Assembly (NCBI GenBank): GCA_040391135.1
Contig: JBEBYL010000001.1
Coordinates: forward strand, 62,001 to 126,000
From: G025836975 sp040391135
GTDB lineage: Bacteria > Pseudomonadota > Gammaproteobacteria > Burkholderiales > Burkholderiaceae_B
Direction of reading: 5' to 3'
DNA length: 64,000 nucleotides
This document shows positions 50,469 through 58,982 of the stretch, in pieces. The stretch's first letter is position 1, and each line of letters begins with the position of its first letter. The position numbers and the translations under genes are program-made. The notes beneath the pieces are model-generated. The model made no database searches and was not told the origin of the DNA. It saw only the letters and a list, made by a program, of their open reading frames with translations.

Positions 50469-53400
50469 CTACACCAGCACCCGTTCTATGCCACCCGCAT
50501 TGGCGTCGCGCACATAGTCCTGCATCCAGTTGGCGCCCAGGATGTGCCGCGCCATTTCCACCACGATATAGTCGGCCTCCATGCCCGTGTCGCCTTGATA
50601 GCGCGACAGGCCTTGCAGGCAGGACGGGCATGAGGTCAATACCTTGACCTGGCCATCGTAGCCGTCCGCGCGGATGGCGGCGGAATTCTTGGCCAGTTCC
50701 TCTTCCTTGCGGAAACGGACCTGCGTGGAAATGTCGGGGCGCGATACGGCCAGGGTGCCCGACTCGCCGCAGCAGCGGTCCGTCTTGATGGCGCCGTCGC
50801 CCACCAGCGCTTTTACGGTTTTCATCGGGTCCTGCAGCTTCATGGGAGTATGGCAGGGGTCGTGATACATATAGCGCACGCCCTGTACACCGTGGATGTC
50901 GATGCCTTTTTCAAGCAGGTATTCGTGGATGTCGATCAGGCGGCAGCCGGGGAAGATTTTCTCGAACTCGTAGCCCGCCAGCTGGTCGTAGCAAGTGCCG
51001 CAGCTCACCACCACGGTCTTGATGTCCAGATAGTTCAGCGTGGTCGCCATGCGGTGAAAGAGCACCCGGTTGTCGGTGATGATCTTCTCGGCCTTGTCCG
51101 TCATGCCGTTGCCGCGCTGCGGATAGCCGCAACACAGGTATCCAGGCGGCAATACCGTCTGCACGCCCGCATGCCACAGCATGGCCTGCGTGGCCAGGCC
51201 CACCTGCGAGAACAGGCGTTCGGAGCCGCAGCCCGGAAAATAGAAAACGGCTTCGGTGTCCGGCGATGTGGCGGCCGGATTGCGGATGATGGGTACGTAA
51301 TCGGGGTCTTCGATATCCAGCAGCTTGCGGGCCGTCTGCTTGGGCAGGCCGCCGGGCATCTTCTTGTTGACGAAATGGATGACCTGTTCGCGTATGGGCG
51401 CCTTGCCCAGTGTGGCCGGCGGCTTGGCCGTCTGCTTGCGCGAGGCGACGGACAGGACATCGTGCGCCATGCGCTGCGCCTTGTAGCCGACATCTATCAT
51501 GGCCTTGCGCGTGGCCTTGATGACACGCGGATCCTTGGCATTCAGGAAGAACATCGCGGCGGTGGTGCCGGGATTGAATGATTTCTTGCCCATGCGGCGC
51601 AGCAGCGCGCGCATTTCCATGGAAACGTCGCCGAAATCGATGTCGACCGGACAGGGGTTGTAGCATTTGTGGCAAACCGTGCAGTGGTCGGCCACGTCTT
51701 CAAATTCTTCCCAATGCTTCAGGCTGACGCCGCGCCGGGTCTGCTCTTCGTACAGGAAGGCTTCGATCAGCAGCGAGGTGGCCAGGATCTTGTTGCGCGG
51801 CGAGTACAGCAGGTTGGCGCGCGGCACGTGGGTGGCGCAGACGGGCTTGCACTTGCCGCAGCGCAGGCAGTCCTTGATGGCGTTCGAGATGGAACCGATT
51901 TCGCTGCGCTGCATGATGAGCGATTCATGCCCCAGCAGATTGAAACTGGGCGTCCAGGCATGGCGCAGGTCGGCGCCCGGCATCAGCTTTCCGGCATTGA
52001 AATGGCCGTTGGGATCTATGCGCTGCTTGTAGTCCTGGAAAGGAGCCAGTTCTTCTTCAGTCAGGTATTCGTATTTGGTCAGGCCTATGCCGTGTTCGCC
52101 GGAAATCACGCCGTCCAGGCTGCGCGCGATCTGCATGATCCGGGCCACGGCTTCATTGGCCTCGCGCAGCATTTCGTAGTCGTCGGAGTTCACCGGGATG
52201 TTGGTGTGTACGTTGCCGTCGCCCGCATGCATGTGCAGCGCGACGAATACCCGGCCTTTCAGGACGCGATCATGAATGGCCTGTATTTCGGCCAGGACGG
52301 CGGCGCAATCGGCGCCGGCGAAGTAGCGTTCCATCGGGGCGCGGACTTCGGTCTTCCACGAGACGCGCAGTGTGTGATCCTGCACCAGGTCGAACACGGT
52401 GGCGTCGGCTTGCAGCGCCAGACGCTGGGTCAGGGCCGGAGCCTGCTCATCCAGTCCGAGCTCACGCAAGGTGTCGACGGATTGGGCCAGCGGACGATCA
52501 AGATTGTCCAGCAGCCAGGTCCAGCGCTGGCGCACGGCCCGCAGGCACTGCAGGGCGTCGCGGGTGCGCTCGGCAAGGACCTCTTCGCGTGTGTGCTCCG
52601 CATCGTCGTGATCCTCGATCTTGCCGATGGGCAGGTCCCCTTGCAAAAAGAGTTCCAGCTTGTCGAGCAGGCGCAGCTTGTTGCGCGTGGACAGTTCGAT
52701 GTTGATCCGTTCGATGGCGTCGGTGTATTCGCCCATGCGGTTCAGCGGGATCACGACGTCTTCGTTGATCTTGAACGCATTGGTATGGCGGGCGATGGCC
52801 GCGGTGCGGGAGCGGTCCAGCCAGAATTTTTTACGGGCTTCGGCGCTGACGGCGACAAAGCCTTCACCGTGCCGGGTGTTGGCGATGCGCACGACTTCGC
52901 TGGCGGCCAAGGCAACGGCGTCGGCATCGTCGCCGACGATGTCCCCGATAAGCACCATTTTGGGCAGCCCGCCGCGCTTGCTCTTGGTGGAGTAGCCCAC
53001 CGCGCGCAGATAGCGTTCATCCAGGTGTTCCAGCCCGGCCAGAATGGCTCCGCGCTCGCGTCCCGGGCCGTCCAGGTAGTTCTTGACCTCGACGATGGAT
53101 GGCACGGCATCGCGCGCCTGGCCGAAGAATTCCATACAGACGGTGCGGGTGTGCGCGGGCATGCGGTGCAAGACCCAGCGCGCCGCCGTAATCAGGCCGT
53201 CGCAGCCTTCCTTCTGTATTCCGGGCAGGCCGGCCAGGAATTTATCGGTAACGTCTTTGCCCAGGCCCGCCTTGCGAAAACGCGAGCCCTCGATGGCCAG
53301 GATTTCGCTGCGCAGCAGGACGGCCCCGGGCAGGGCCTTGCCGTCGAACCATTTCAGTTCGAAGCGCGCCTCGGCCACGTCGTGGATCTTGCCCATGTTG

Positions 53401-54410
53401 TGATCCAGGCGCGTGACTTCCAGCCAGTTGCCTTCGGGGTCGACCATGCGCCACCAGGCCAGGTTGTCCAGGGCGGTTCCCCACAGGACGGCCTTCTTGC
53501 CGCCGGCGTTCATGGCGACGTTGCCGCCTACACAGGACGCATCGGCCGAAGTGGGGTCGACGGCGAATACATGGCCCGCGGCTTCGGCGGCTTCGGCCAC
53601 GCGGCGCGTGACGACGCCGGCGCCTGTAAGCACGGTGCGCACGGGTTCGTCCACGCCGGGCAGCTGGGTAATTTCAACGGCGCCCAGCGCATCGAGTTTT
53701 TCAGTGTTGATGACGACCGACTTCCAGGTCAGCGGGATGGCGCCGCCGGTATAGCCGGTGCCGCCCCCGCGCGGGATGATGGTCAGGTCCAGCTCGATAC
53801 AGGCGCGCACCAGCGCGGCCATTTCGTTTTCGTTATCGGGAGTCAGTACGACGAAGGGGTATTCGACGCGCCAGTCGGTGGCATCGGTAACGTGAGAGAC
53901 GCGCGACAGGCCGTCGAATTTGATGTTGTCTTTATTGGTGATGCGGGCTAGGCGCCGGACGACTTTCTTGCGCAGGTCGCGGGTCTGGACGAATTCGTGT
54001 TCGAAGGCGGCGACGGCGGTGCGCGCGGCGCCCAGCAGGCGGGCGACCTTGGTGTCGCGCTCGGCGGCGTTGCTGTCGCGCCGCTGGTCGATTTCGTTGA
54101 GCCGGTGGTTCAGGGCCTGTATCAGCAGGTGCTGCCGCTTGGGGTTGTCCAGCAGGTCGTCATGCAGGTAGGGGTTGCGGCGCACCACCCAGATGTCGCC
54201 CAGCACTTCGAACAGCATGCGGGCGGAGCGCCCGGTGCGCCGTTCGCCGCGAAGTTCGGAGAGCATTTGCCACGCTTCTTCGCCGAGCAGGCGAAGGACG
54301 ATTTCGCGGTCGGAATAAGAGGTGTAGTTGTAGGGGATTTCTCGCAGGCGCGGAGTGCTGGCAAGGGGAGCCTGGGCGGCTAGCAGGTGACTGGCTACAG
54401 GGGCGTTCAT
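50469..54410 (-). CDS. Large FAD- and Fe-S-binding 2-hydroxyacid dehydrogenase-like protein (DUF3683 N-terminus)
   Basis: This encodes 1313 residues. An N-terminal DUF3683-type region (about 1-160) is followed by an FAD-binding PCMH domain (PRGGGTGYTGGAIPL near residue 208), an FAD-linked oxidase C-terminal domain, two 4Fe-4S motifs (CLRCGKCKPVCATH near 847 and CTVCHKCYNPCPVD near 907) and two CCG domains (CCGYPQRG near 1092 and CCGESGTLAVS near 1210). This combines GlcD-like and GlpC/GlcF-like parts in one chain, as in YdiJ-type D-2-hydroxyglutarate or D-lactate dehydrogenases. The substrate here is not established. It is a single-gene unit. Confidence 0.9.
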   Translation of the reverse strand: MNAPVASHLLAAQAPLASTPRLREIPYNYTSYSDREIVLRLLGEEAWQMLSELRGERRTGRSARMLFEVLGDIWVVRRNPYLHDDLLDNPKRQHLLIQALNHRLNEIDQRRDSNAAERDTKVARLLGAARTAVAAFEHEFVQTRDLRKKVVRRLARITNKDNIKFDGLSRVSHVTDATDWRVEYPFVVLTPDNENEMAALVRACIELDLTIIPRGGGTGYTGGAIPLTWKSVVINTEKLDALGAVEITQLPGVDEPVRTVLTGAGVVTRRVAEAAEAAGHVFAVDPTSADASCVGGNVAMNAGGKKAVLWGTALDNLAWWRMVDPEGNWLEVTRLDHNMGKIHDVAEARFELKWFDGKALPGAVLLRSEILAIEGSRFRKAGLGKDVTDKFLAGLPGIQKEGCDGLITAARWVLHRMPAHTRTVCMEFFGQARDAVPSIVEVKNYLDGPGRERGAILAGLEHLDERYLRAVGYSTKSKRGGLPKMVLIGDIVGDDADAVALAASEVVRIANTRHGEGFVAVSAEARKKFWLDRSRTAAIARHTNAFKINEDVVIPLNRMGEYTDAIERINIELSTRNKLRLLDKLELFLQGDLPIGKIEDHDDAEHTREEVLAERTRDALQCLRAVRQRWTWLLDNLDRPLAQSVDTLRELGLDEQAPALTQRLALQADATVFDLVQDHTLRVSWKTEVRAPMERYFAGADCAAVLAEIQAIHDRVLKGRVFVALHMHAGDGNVHTNIPVNSDDYEMLREANEAVARIMQIARSLDGVISGEHGIGLTKYEYLTEEELAPFQDYKQRIDPNGHFNAGKLMPGADLRHAWTPSFNLLGHESLIMQRSEIGSISNAIKDCLRCGKCKPVCATHVPRANLLYSPRNKILATSLLIEAFLYEEQTRRGVSLKHWEEFEDVADHCTVCHKCYNPCPVDIDFGDVSMEMRALLRRMGKKSFNPGTTAAMFFLNAKDPRVIKATRKAMIDVGYKAQRMAHDVLSVASRKQTAKPPATLGKAPIREQVIHFVNKKMPGGLPKQTARKLLDIEDPDYVPIIRNPAATSPDTEAVFYFPGCGSERLFSQVGLATQAMLWHAGVQTVLPPGYLCCGYPQRGNGMTDKAEKIITDNRVLFHRMATTLNYLDIKTVVVSCGTCYDQLAGYEFEKIFPGCRLIDIHEYLLEKGIDIHGVQGVRYMYHDPCHTPMKLQDPMKTVKALVGDGAIKTDRCCGESGTLAVSRPDISTQVRFRKEEELAKNSAAIRADGYDGQVKVLTSCPSCLQGLSRYQGDTGMEADYIVVEMARHILGANWMQDYVRDANAGGIERVLV

Positions 54411-54639
54411 GGCTTGTGGAAAAGGTGGTCCCTTAAAGAGGTAGTGTAAGGGATAACGAGGAGTGTAATCTAGAACGGCTTATTGGTCCTTGAAAGAGGG
54501 GCTCGCAGCCTTGTCCGTTTGGTCGTTTAGGGCATGCTTTTCATGCGCTTGATTACTTCTTGCATGATTTTTCCTTGTGACTCATTTTTTATGAATGGCT
54601 GTAGGATTTCGGTATCGACTCCCGATCGTCTTGCAAGCC

Positions 54640-54864
54640 GGCGCCGTGGGCGGGGCCGGGTGCCGGCTAGGCGCGCACGGTCCAGGCGGCGCCTGGACTC
54701 CCCGCATGAAGCGCCGGAAACGGGCGTGCGCGAACTCGCGTGGCGGACAGTCCCCCGGACTGTCCGCAAGCTTCACGCTCAAACAGCGCGCACTTGCCCC
54801 CCGTTTCCGACGCTTCACGCGGCGTGCACGCAAACCGCCGTCCCCCGGCCCCACCCACGGCGCC
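54640..54864 (-). repeat. Nested palindromic element, copy 1 (225 bp)
   Basis: Terminal inverted repeats of 21 bp (54640-54660 and 54844-54864) match at 20 positions. A second inverted pair lies inside (54704-54723 with 54798-54820, around TGAAGCG and CGGAAACGGG). The centre is a perfect 11-bp stem, GCGGACAGTCC/GGACTGTCCGC, with a CCC loop (54743-54767). Read in reverse complement the copy shares long segments with copy 2, including GCGGTTTGCG, CGCTGTT-GAGC-GA-GCTT, CGGACAG and GCGAGTTCGCG. Confidence 0.85.
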
Positions 54865-54964
54865 TGACATCCGAGATGGTCGGAAGATGGCTTAAGTGCA
54901 TATGATTTCGGTCAACCTATGGGTCTCTTATAGGCCCCTGTATGGCCTCCTGAGCTTGCATCGA

Positions 54965-54973
54965 TTATCCACA
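54965..54973 (+). promoter_or_regulatory. Consensus DnaA box between the two palindromes
   Basis: TTATCCACA is an exact match to the DnaA box consensus. It is single and without the AT-rich unwinding element or clustered boxes of an origin. It lies ten bases before the terminal repeat of the second palindrome. Confidence 0.35.
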
Positions 54974-54982
54974 GTGTCACTG

Positions 54983-55208
54983 GCACGTTGGGGCCAAGGG
55001 TGGCGGCGGGCGGTTTGCGCATGCGCCGCACGGGCTGTCGGGCCGGGGAGACAAGACCGCGCTGTTCGAGCACGACGCTTTCGGACAGCCAGTGGCTGTC
55101 CGACGTGCGAGTTCGCGGTCGCCCCGGCCTGGCAGCCTGTGCGGGAAGTCACGGCGAAGCCGGGACCGCAAGGCGCCTAGCCCGACACCACCCTTGGCCT
55201 CAACGTGC
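54983..55208 (+). repeat. Nested palindromic element, copy 2 (226 bp)
   Basis: Terminal inverted repeats of 21 bp (54983-55003 and 55188-55208) match at 20 positions. The arms pair again inside through CCGCACGGGCTG/CCGCACAGGCTG-like and GGCCGGGG segments. The centre is TCGGACAGCCA-G-TGGCTGTCCGA (55081-55103), a perfect 11-bp palindrome arm. It has the same size and plan as copy 1 and clear sequence relation to it in inverted orientation, but the terminal repeats themselves differ between copies. Confidence 0.85.
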
Positions 55209-55276
55209 GAGCGCTATTGATAATGAGCCCACGCCATCGACAAAGTACTAGCGCTGAAAACTCACGTCTTCTAGGA

Positions 55277-55798
55277 CTAGGCCGCCCCTGGAAAAAACCA
55301 CAGCAAGGCCGCCGTCATCACCAGATAGCGCAGGAACTTCCCGATCGCCATATAGAGCATGCTCGGCCAGAACGAAAGCCGAAGCCATCCCGCCACCGCG
55401 CATAAAGGGTCGCCCAGGAAAGGCAGCCAGGAGAACAGCAGCGCCGGCGGACCCAGGCGGTGCAGCCAATAGCTCACGTAATCGTGCCAGCGGCCGCCCG
55501 CCTTGCTCTTGATTTTGTGTGGATGCTTTTCGCGCCAGCGCTCATAGGCCTTTTCCGCTCCCAGACCCATCCCGTAGCTGATCCCGCCGCCTATCGTATT
55601 GCCCAGCGTGGCCACCAGGACCGCAGGCCAGAACATATGGGGTGCGATCTTTACGAATCCGAAAACCGCCGGCTCGGAACCCAGCGGCAGCAAGGTTGCA
55701 GATACCAGGCTCACGATAAAGATAGCGCTCAGGCCGAAACGCGGCAAAGCCAGGGTAATCAGGAGCCAATGTATGATCGATTGCAGCCATGCTTCCAT
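55277..55798 (-). CDS. YqaA family membrane protein (DedA/VTT-like)
   Basis: This encodes 173 residues with three to five hydrophobic segments: ALPRFGLSAIFIVSLVSATLL, FWPAVLVATLGNTIGGGISY, then later LGPPALLFSWLPFLGDPLCA and the C-terminal LVMTAALLWFF. The segment VSATLLPLGSEP and NTIGG match the YqaA group of the VTT/SNARE-associated family, linked to lipid scrambling in other members. It is divergent from ilvA with a perfect 16-bp palindrome in between. Confidence 0.87.
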   Translation of the reverse strand: MEAWLQSIIHWLLITLALPRFGLSAIFIVSLVSATLLPLGSEPAVFGFVKIAPHMFWPAVLVATLGNTIGGGISYGMGLGAEKAYERWREKHPHKIKSKAGGRWHDYVSYWLHRLGPPALLFSWLPFLGDPLCAVAGWLRLSFWPSMLYMAIGKFLRYLVMTAALLWFFPGAA

Positions 55799-55849
55799 AA
55801 GCGCGCCAGTGTATCGCGGTTGTCCGCGAAAACCCTATGGTATTCTTTG

Positions 55850-55865
55850 AAGCAAGTACTTGCTT
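55850..55865. promoter_or_regulatory. Perfect 16-bp palindrome upstream of ilvA
   Basis: AAGCAAGTACTTGCTT is a perfect palindrome 42 bp before the ilvA ATG and 52 bp before the yqaA-like start. A TACAAT hexamer that could act as a -10 box for ilvA begins at its last base (55865-55870). This is a likely regulator-binding site. Confidence 0.5.
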
Positions 55866-55906
55866 ACAATTATCGCCGGCCTCCCATCTCTTCACTCGCC
55901 CTCTCC

Positions 55907-57415
55907 ATGTCAACAGACTATCTGAAACGCATCCTTACCTCCAAGGTGTATGACGTCGCCGTCGAATCGCCTCTTGAATTGGCTCCTCAGGTCTCGGCTC
56001 GAATTCATAACAAGGTATTGCTCAAGCGTGAAGATACACAGCCTGTTTTCAGCTTCAAGCTGCGGGGCGCCTACAACAAGATGGCTCACCTGAGCCCGGC
56101 CGAGCTCAAGCGCGGCGTTATCGCCGCCTCGGCGGGCAATCACGCGCAGGGTGTGGCATTGTCGGCTCGAAGGCTGGGGTGCAGGGCGGTCATCGTCATG
56201 CCCGTCACCACCCCGCAGGTAAAGATCAACGCGGTCCGCGGCCTGGGCGGCGAGGTCGTACTGGTGGGCGAGAGCTTTTCCGATGCCTACGAGCATGCCA
56301 AGGAACTTGAAAAGAAAGAAAAGCTGACCTTCGTACATCCCTTCGACGATCCCGATGTGATTGCCGGGCAGGGCACGGTGGGCATGGAGATCCTGCGCCA
56401 GCACCCTGGGCCCATCGACGCCATTTTCGTGGCGATCGGCGGCGGCGGCCTGATTGCAGGCGTGGCCGCTTATGTGAAACAACTGCGGCCTGAAATAAAA
56501 ATCATCGGCGTGCAGACCGTGGATTCGGACGCCATGGTGCGCAGTGTCAAGGCCGGACGCCGCATTACCTTGAGCGACGTGGGCCTGTTTTCGGATGGGA
56601 CGGCGGTCAAGCAGGTCGGGGCCGAAACCTTCAGGCTGGCCAGGGAATACGTCGACGATTACGTCCTGGTCGATACCGACGCCATTTGCGCCGGCATCAA
56701 GGATGTATTCCAGGACACGCGCAGCGTGCTCGAGCCTGCGGGCGCCCTGGCGCTGGCCGGCGCCAAGCGCTATGCCGCGCAAAACAAATGGAAGGACAAG
56801 ACTTTGGTGGCCATTACCTGCGGCGCCAACATGAACTTCGATCGCTTGCGTTTCGTGGCGGAACGCGCCGACGTGGGCGAAGCGCGCGAAGCGGTCTTTG
56901 CATTGACTCTGCCTGAAAAGCGCGGCAGTTTCCTGCGGCTTTGCGAAGCGGTGGGCAAGCGCAGCGTAACCGAATTCAATTACCGTATTTCCGATCCCGA
57001 CAAGGCCCACGTATTCGTCGGTCTGCAGATCAACTCCGAGGCCGAACCCGAGAAGCTGGCCAATAATTTCCGCAAGAAGGGCTTTCCCACCCTGGACCTT
57101 ACCGGCAACGAGATGGCGAAGACCCACCTGCGTTATATGGTCGGGGGACGGTCCACGCTGGCGGAGCATGAAATGCTGTTCCGCTTCGAGTTTCCCGAAC
57201 GCCCCGGCGCGCTGATGCGCTTCCTGGGCGCCATGAATCCCGACTGGAACATCAGCCTGTTCCATTATCGCAATCAGGGCGACGACTACGGCCGCATACT
57301 GGTTGGCATACAGGTGCCGCCCGCCGACAAGAAAGCCTTCAAGGCCTTTCTTGACGGGCTGGGCTATCCCTACTGGAATGAAAGCGACAACCCCGCTTAC
57401 CAGCTCTTCTTATAG
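55907..57415 (+). CDS. ilvA: Biosynthetic threonine ammonia-lyase
   Basis: A 502-residue PLP enzyme that converts threonine to 2-oxobutyrate for isoleucine. The Schiff-base Lys51 lies in FSFKLRGAYNK, with SAGNHAQGVA and the phosphate-binding loop GGGGLIAGVA. Two C-terminal ACT-like regulatory domains (about 335-410 and 425-502) indicate the isoleucine-inhibited biosynthetic form. The ATG at 55907 gives MSTDYLKRIL; a long in-frame extension upstream crosses the divergent gene and is rejected. Confidence 0.96.
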   Translation: MSTDYLKRILTSKVYDVAVESPLELAPQVSARIHNKVLLKREDTQPVFSFKLRGAYNKMAHLSPAELKRGVIAASAGNHAQGVALSARRLGCRAVIVMPVTTPQVKINAVRGLGGEVVLVGESFSDAYEHAKELEKKEKLTFVHPFDDPDVIAGQGTVGMEILRQHPGPIDAIFVAIGGGGLIAGVAAYVKQLRPEIKIIGVQTVDSDAMVRSVKAGRRITLSDVGLFSDGTAVKQVGAETFRLAREYVDDYVLVDTDAICAGIKDVFQDTRSVLEPAGALALAGAKRYAAQNKWKDKTLVAITCGANMNFDRLRFVAERADVGEAREAVFALTLPEKRGSFLRLCEAVGKRSVTEFNYRISDPDKAHVFVGLQINSEAEPEKLANNFRKKGFPTLDLTGNEMAKTHLRYMVGGRSTLAEHEMLFRFEFPERPGALMRFLGAMNPDWNISLFHYRNQGDDYGRILVGIQVPPADKKAFKAFLDGLGYPYWNESDNPAYQLFL

Positions 57416-57454
57416 AGATACGGCAGTCGACAACGACGCCGCGCCGCTCAGCCC

Positions 57455-57460
57455 AGGAGG
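57455..57460 (+). promoter_or_regulatory. Ribosome binding site that sets a GTG start
   Basis: AGGAGG lies four bases before GTG at 57465, the first plausible start codon for the GCS2-family gene after the ilvA stop codon. A TTG at 57474 is the alternative at 13-base spacing. There is no ATG near this point in the frame. Confidence 0.55.
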
Positions 57461-57464
57461 CGGG

Positions 57465-58982
57465 GTGGATTCCTTGGGCTTGCCCGCCCCTGTTTATCAA
57501 CCCAGGCTCGGCCTGGAAATTGAAATGGTCGTGGCGCATTCATATACGGGCGCCAGCATGCCCGTGAACGCTTACTTTTCGGCCTTGCGCGCCATCAAGG
57601 AAAACAGGGGCCAGGAAAGCCAGGATATCGTGCTGGCCGGGCGCTGTATTGGTTTGCAGACCGCCACGGCGGAATGCGGCCTGGACAACGGCTTCAATCT
57701 GCTGGAAACCGCACTGGCGCCCGTGGACGACGGACCCGAAGGCCTGGGCCGCCTGGCATTGCTGTCGCACCAGGAATTGGCCGATACCTTGCAGGCGCTG
57801 GAAGCGGATGAAGCCTGCATCCTGAATGCGTCCCAGCATCCGGACTGTCCGCGCGACGCGGACTGGTATGCAAAGGTTTGCGTACCCCGGCCCATCTATC
57901 ACGAGCTAAGGGACCATCGCGGCTGGCATCACTGGGAAGGCATTGATGCCAAGGCGCAGAATGGCGCCAACACATCGGTTCCGGTGGAACGCGCCATCCG
58001 TGCGCTCAATGTCGCCATTGCACTGGCCCCGGCCAGCCTGGCCTTGTTCGCCAACAGTCCGCTGGAATCGGGCCGGGACACGGGCCTGAAGGAAAACCGC
58101 ATGACCATCTGGCCCCGCGTATTCGGGCCTGCCCGGTTCGCGGGCGATGCCCGGTTATGCCAATATCCATCGCGGCCTTTCAATGACATGGCTGACTTTT
58201 TTCTTTGGATGTTCGGCCCGGGTACGGTGACGCGCGGCTTGCCGCTGGAACATTCCTATGATTACAAGTCCGTGCCGACGGTCTTGCTTGAAGGCGATCC
58301 TTGCCTGGCGGATTTTCTTGGTTCACGGACATGGCAGGGGCGCCGCGCTGATGACGGTTCGATTGTTGAGCTTGCCCCAAACGCGCAGCATTTCGAGTAT
58401 TCGCAGATCGGCCAGTTCCTGGACGCCCGTTTGCGCTACCGGATGGAGGCTCTGCCATCGCTGCCCGAGCTCATGCAAGCCTGGCAACGCGATGGCGGAC
58501 TGGAGTCGCTGTTTGCCGCAAGCGGCGCACAGACTTATATCGAGGCCCGGGCTCCAGGCGCGGGTTTTGCAGATGAATGCCTGCTGCGCGAAGCCGGGCC
58601 TGCCCAGGCATATAGCCTGTTGCCGGCGCCGTCCGCGGTCCAGAAGGGTTTGTTGGCCAATCTGGACGAAGCCTGGCTACTGGTGAACGAATGGGGTTGG
58701 GAGACGCTGGGCTCGCTGCGCGAGCCGGCCATGCGCGCCGGCTTGGGCGATGGGCGTGTCAAGGCCTTGTGTACGCAGGTGTTGTCGGTGGCGCGGGCGG
58801 GTTTGCTCCCGTCCGATGCGCATTGGCTGGCGTACCCTGAGTACGTGTTGGCCTCGGGGCGCAGCGGCGCCGATCGCTTGCTGGACACCTGGAATAGTGC
58901 GGGCGGTACGGCTCGGCAGCGATTGGCCGCGCTGCCGCTCCATCATGCTGCGGTGCATCCCGGCCGCTACGGCGGTGTTTGA
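57465..58982 (+). CDS. GCS2 family glutamate-cysteine ligase-like enzyme
   Basis: About 505 residues. The opening PRLGLEIEMVVAHSYTG holds the ExE metal-binding pattern of carboxylate-amine ligases of the GCS2 type. Further features are ETALAPVDDGPEG, LNASQHPDCP, NGANTSVPV and LEHSYDYKSVP, all of which fit the family. The product is probably a gamma-glutamyl compound such as gamma-glutamylcysteine, but it could be another amide. The GTG start at 57465 is supported by AGGAGG. Its TGA stop abuts the stop codon of the convergent binding-protein gene with no bases between. Confidence 0.75.
   Translation: MDSLGLPAPVYQPRLGLEIEMVVAHSYTGASMPVNAYFSALRAIKENRGQESQDIVLAGRCIGLQTATAECGLDNGFNLLETALAPVDDGPEGLGRLALLSHQELADTLQALEADEACILNASQHPDCPRDADWYAKVCVPRPIYHELRDHRGWHHWEGIDAKAQNGANTSVPVERAIRALNVAIALAPASLALFANSPLESGRDTGLKENRMTIWPRVFGPARFAGDARLCQYPSRPFNDMADFFLWMFGPGTVTRGLPLEHSYDYKSVPTVLLEGDPCLADFLGSRTWQGRRADDGSIVELAPNAQHFEYSQIGQFLDARLRYRMEALPSLPELMQAWQRDGGLESLFAASGAQTYIEARAPGAGFADECLLREAGPAQAYSLLPAPSAVQKGLLANLDEAWLLVNEWGWETLGSLREPAMRAGLGDGRVKALCTQVLSVARAGLLPSDAHWLAYPEYVLASGRSGADRLLDTWNSAGGTARQRLAALPLHHAAVHPGRYGGV

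Larger units (their letters stand above)
54411..55276. other. 866-bp gene-free region carrying two nested palindromic repeats
   Basis: No credible protein gene lies here; the open frames present on both strands are by-products of the inverted symmetry. The region begins with an AT-richer stretch (54411-54639), then holds one 225-bp nested palindrome, a 118-bp spacer with a consensus DnaA box, a second 226-bp nested palindrome, and a 68-bp leader to the 3' end of the YqaA-like gene. Confidence 0.75.

Noticed and set aside
51669..53951. A 760-codon open frame on the plus strand opposite the large dehydrogenase gene.
   Set aside because: High-GC antisense frames of this kind are common. The minus-strand frame has intact FAD and Fe-S motifs, while the plus-strand one has no domain and is rich in Gly, His and Gln.
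54534..55251. Several open reading frames of 60-120 codons on both strands in the gap before the YqaA-like gene.
   Set aside because: They lie on the nested palindromes, which produce open frames on both strands by symmetry. They have no recognisable domains, ribosome-binding sites or typical composition.
54411..55276. A replication origin in the gap with the DnaA box.
   Set aside because: There is only one consensus box, no AT-rich unwinding element, and no dnaA, dnaN, gidA or parAB genes nearby.
55910..57265. A 451-codon frame opposite ilvA.
   Set aside because: It is the antisense shadow of a complete ilvA gene with all active-site motifs.
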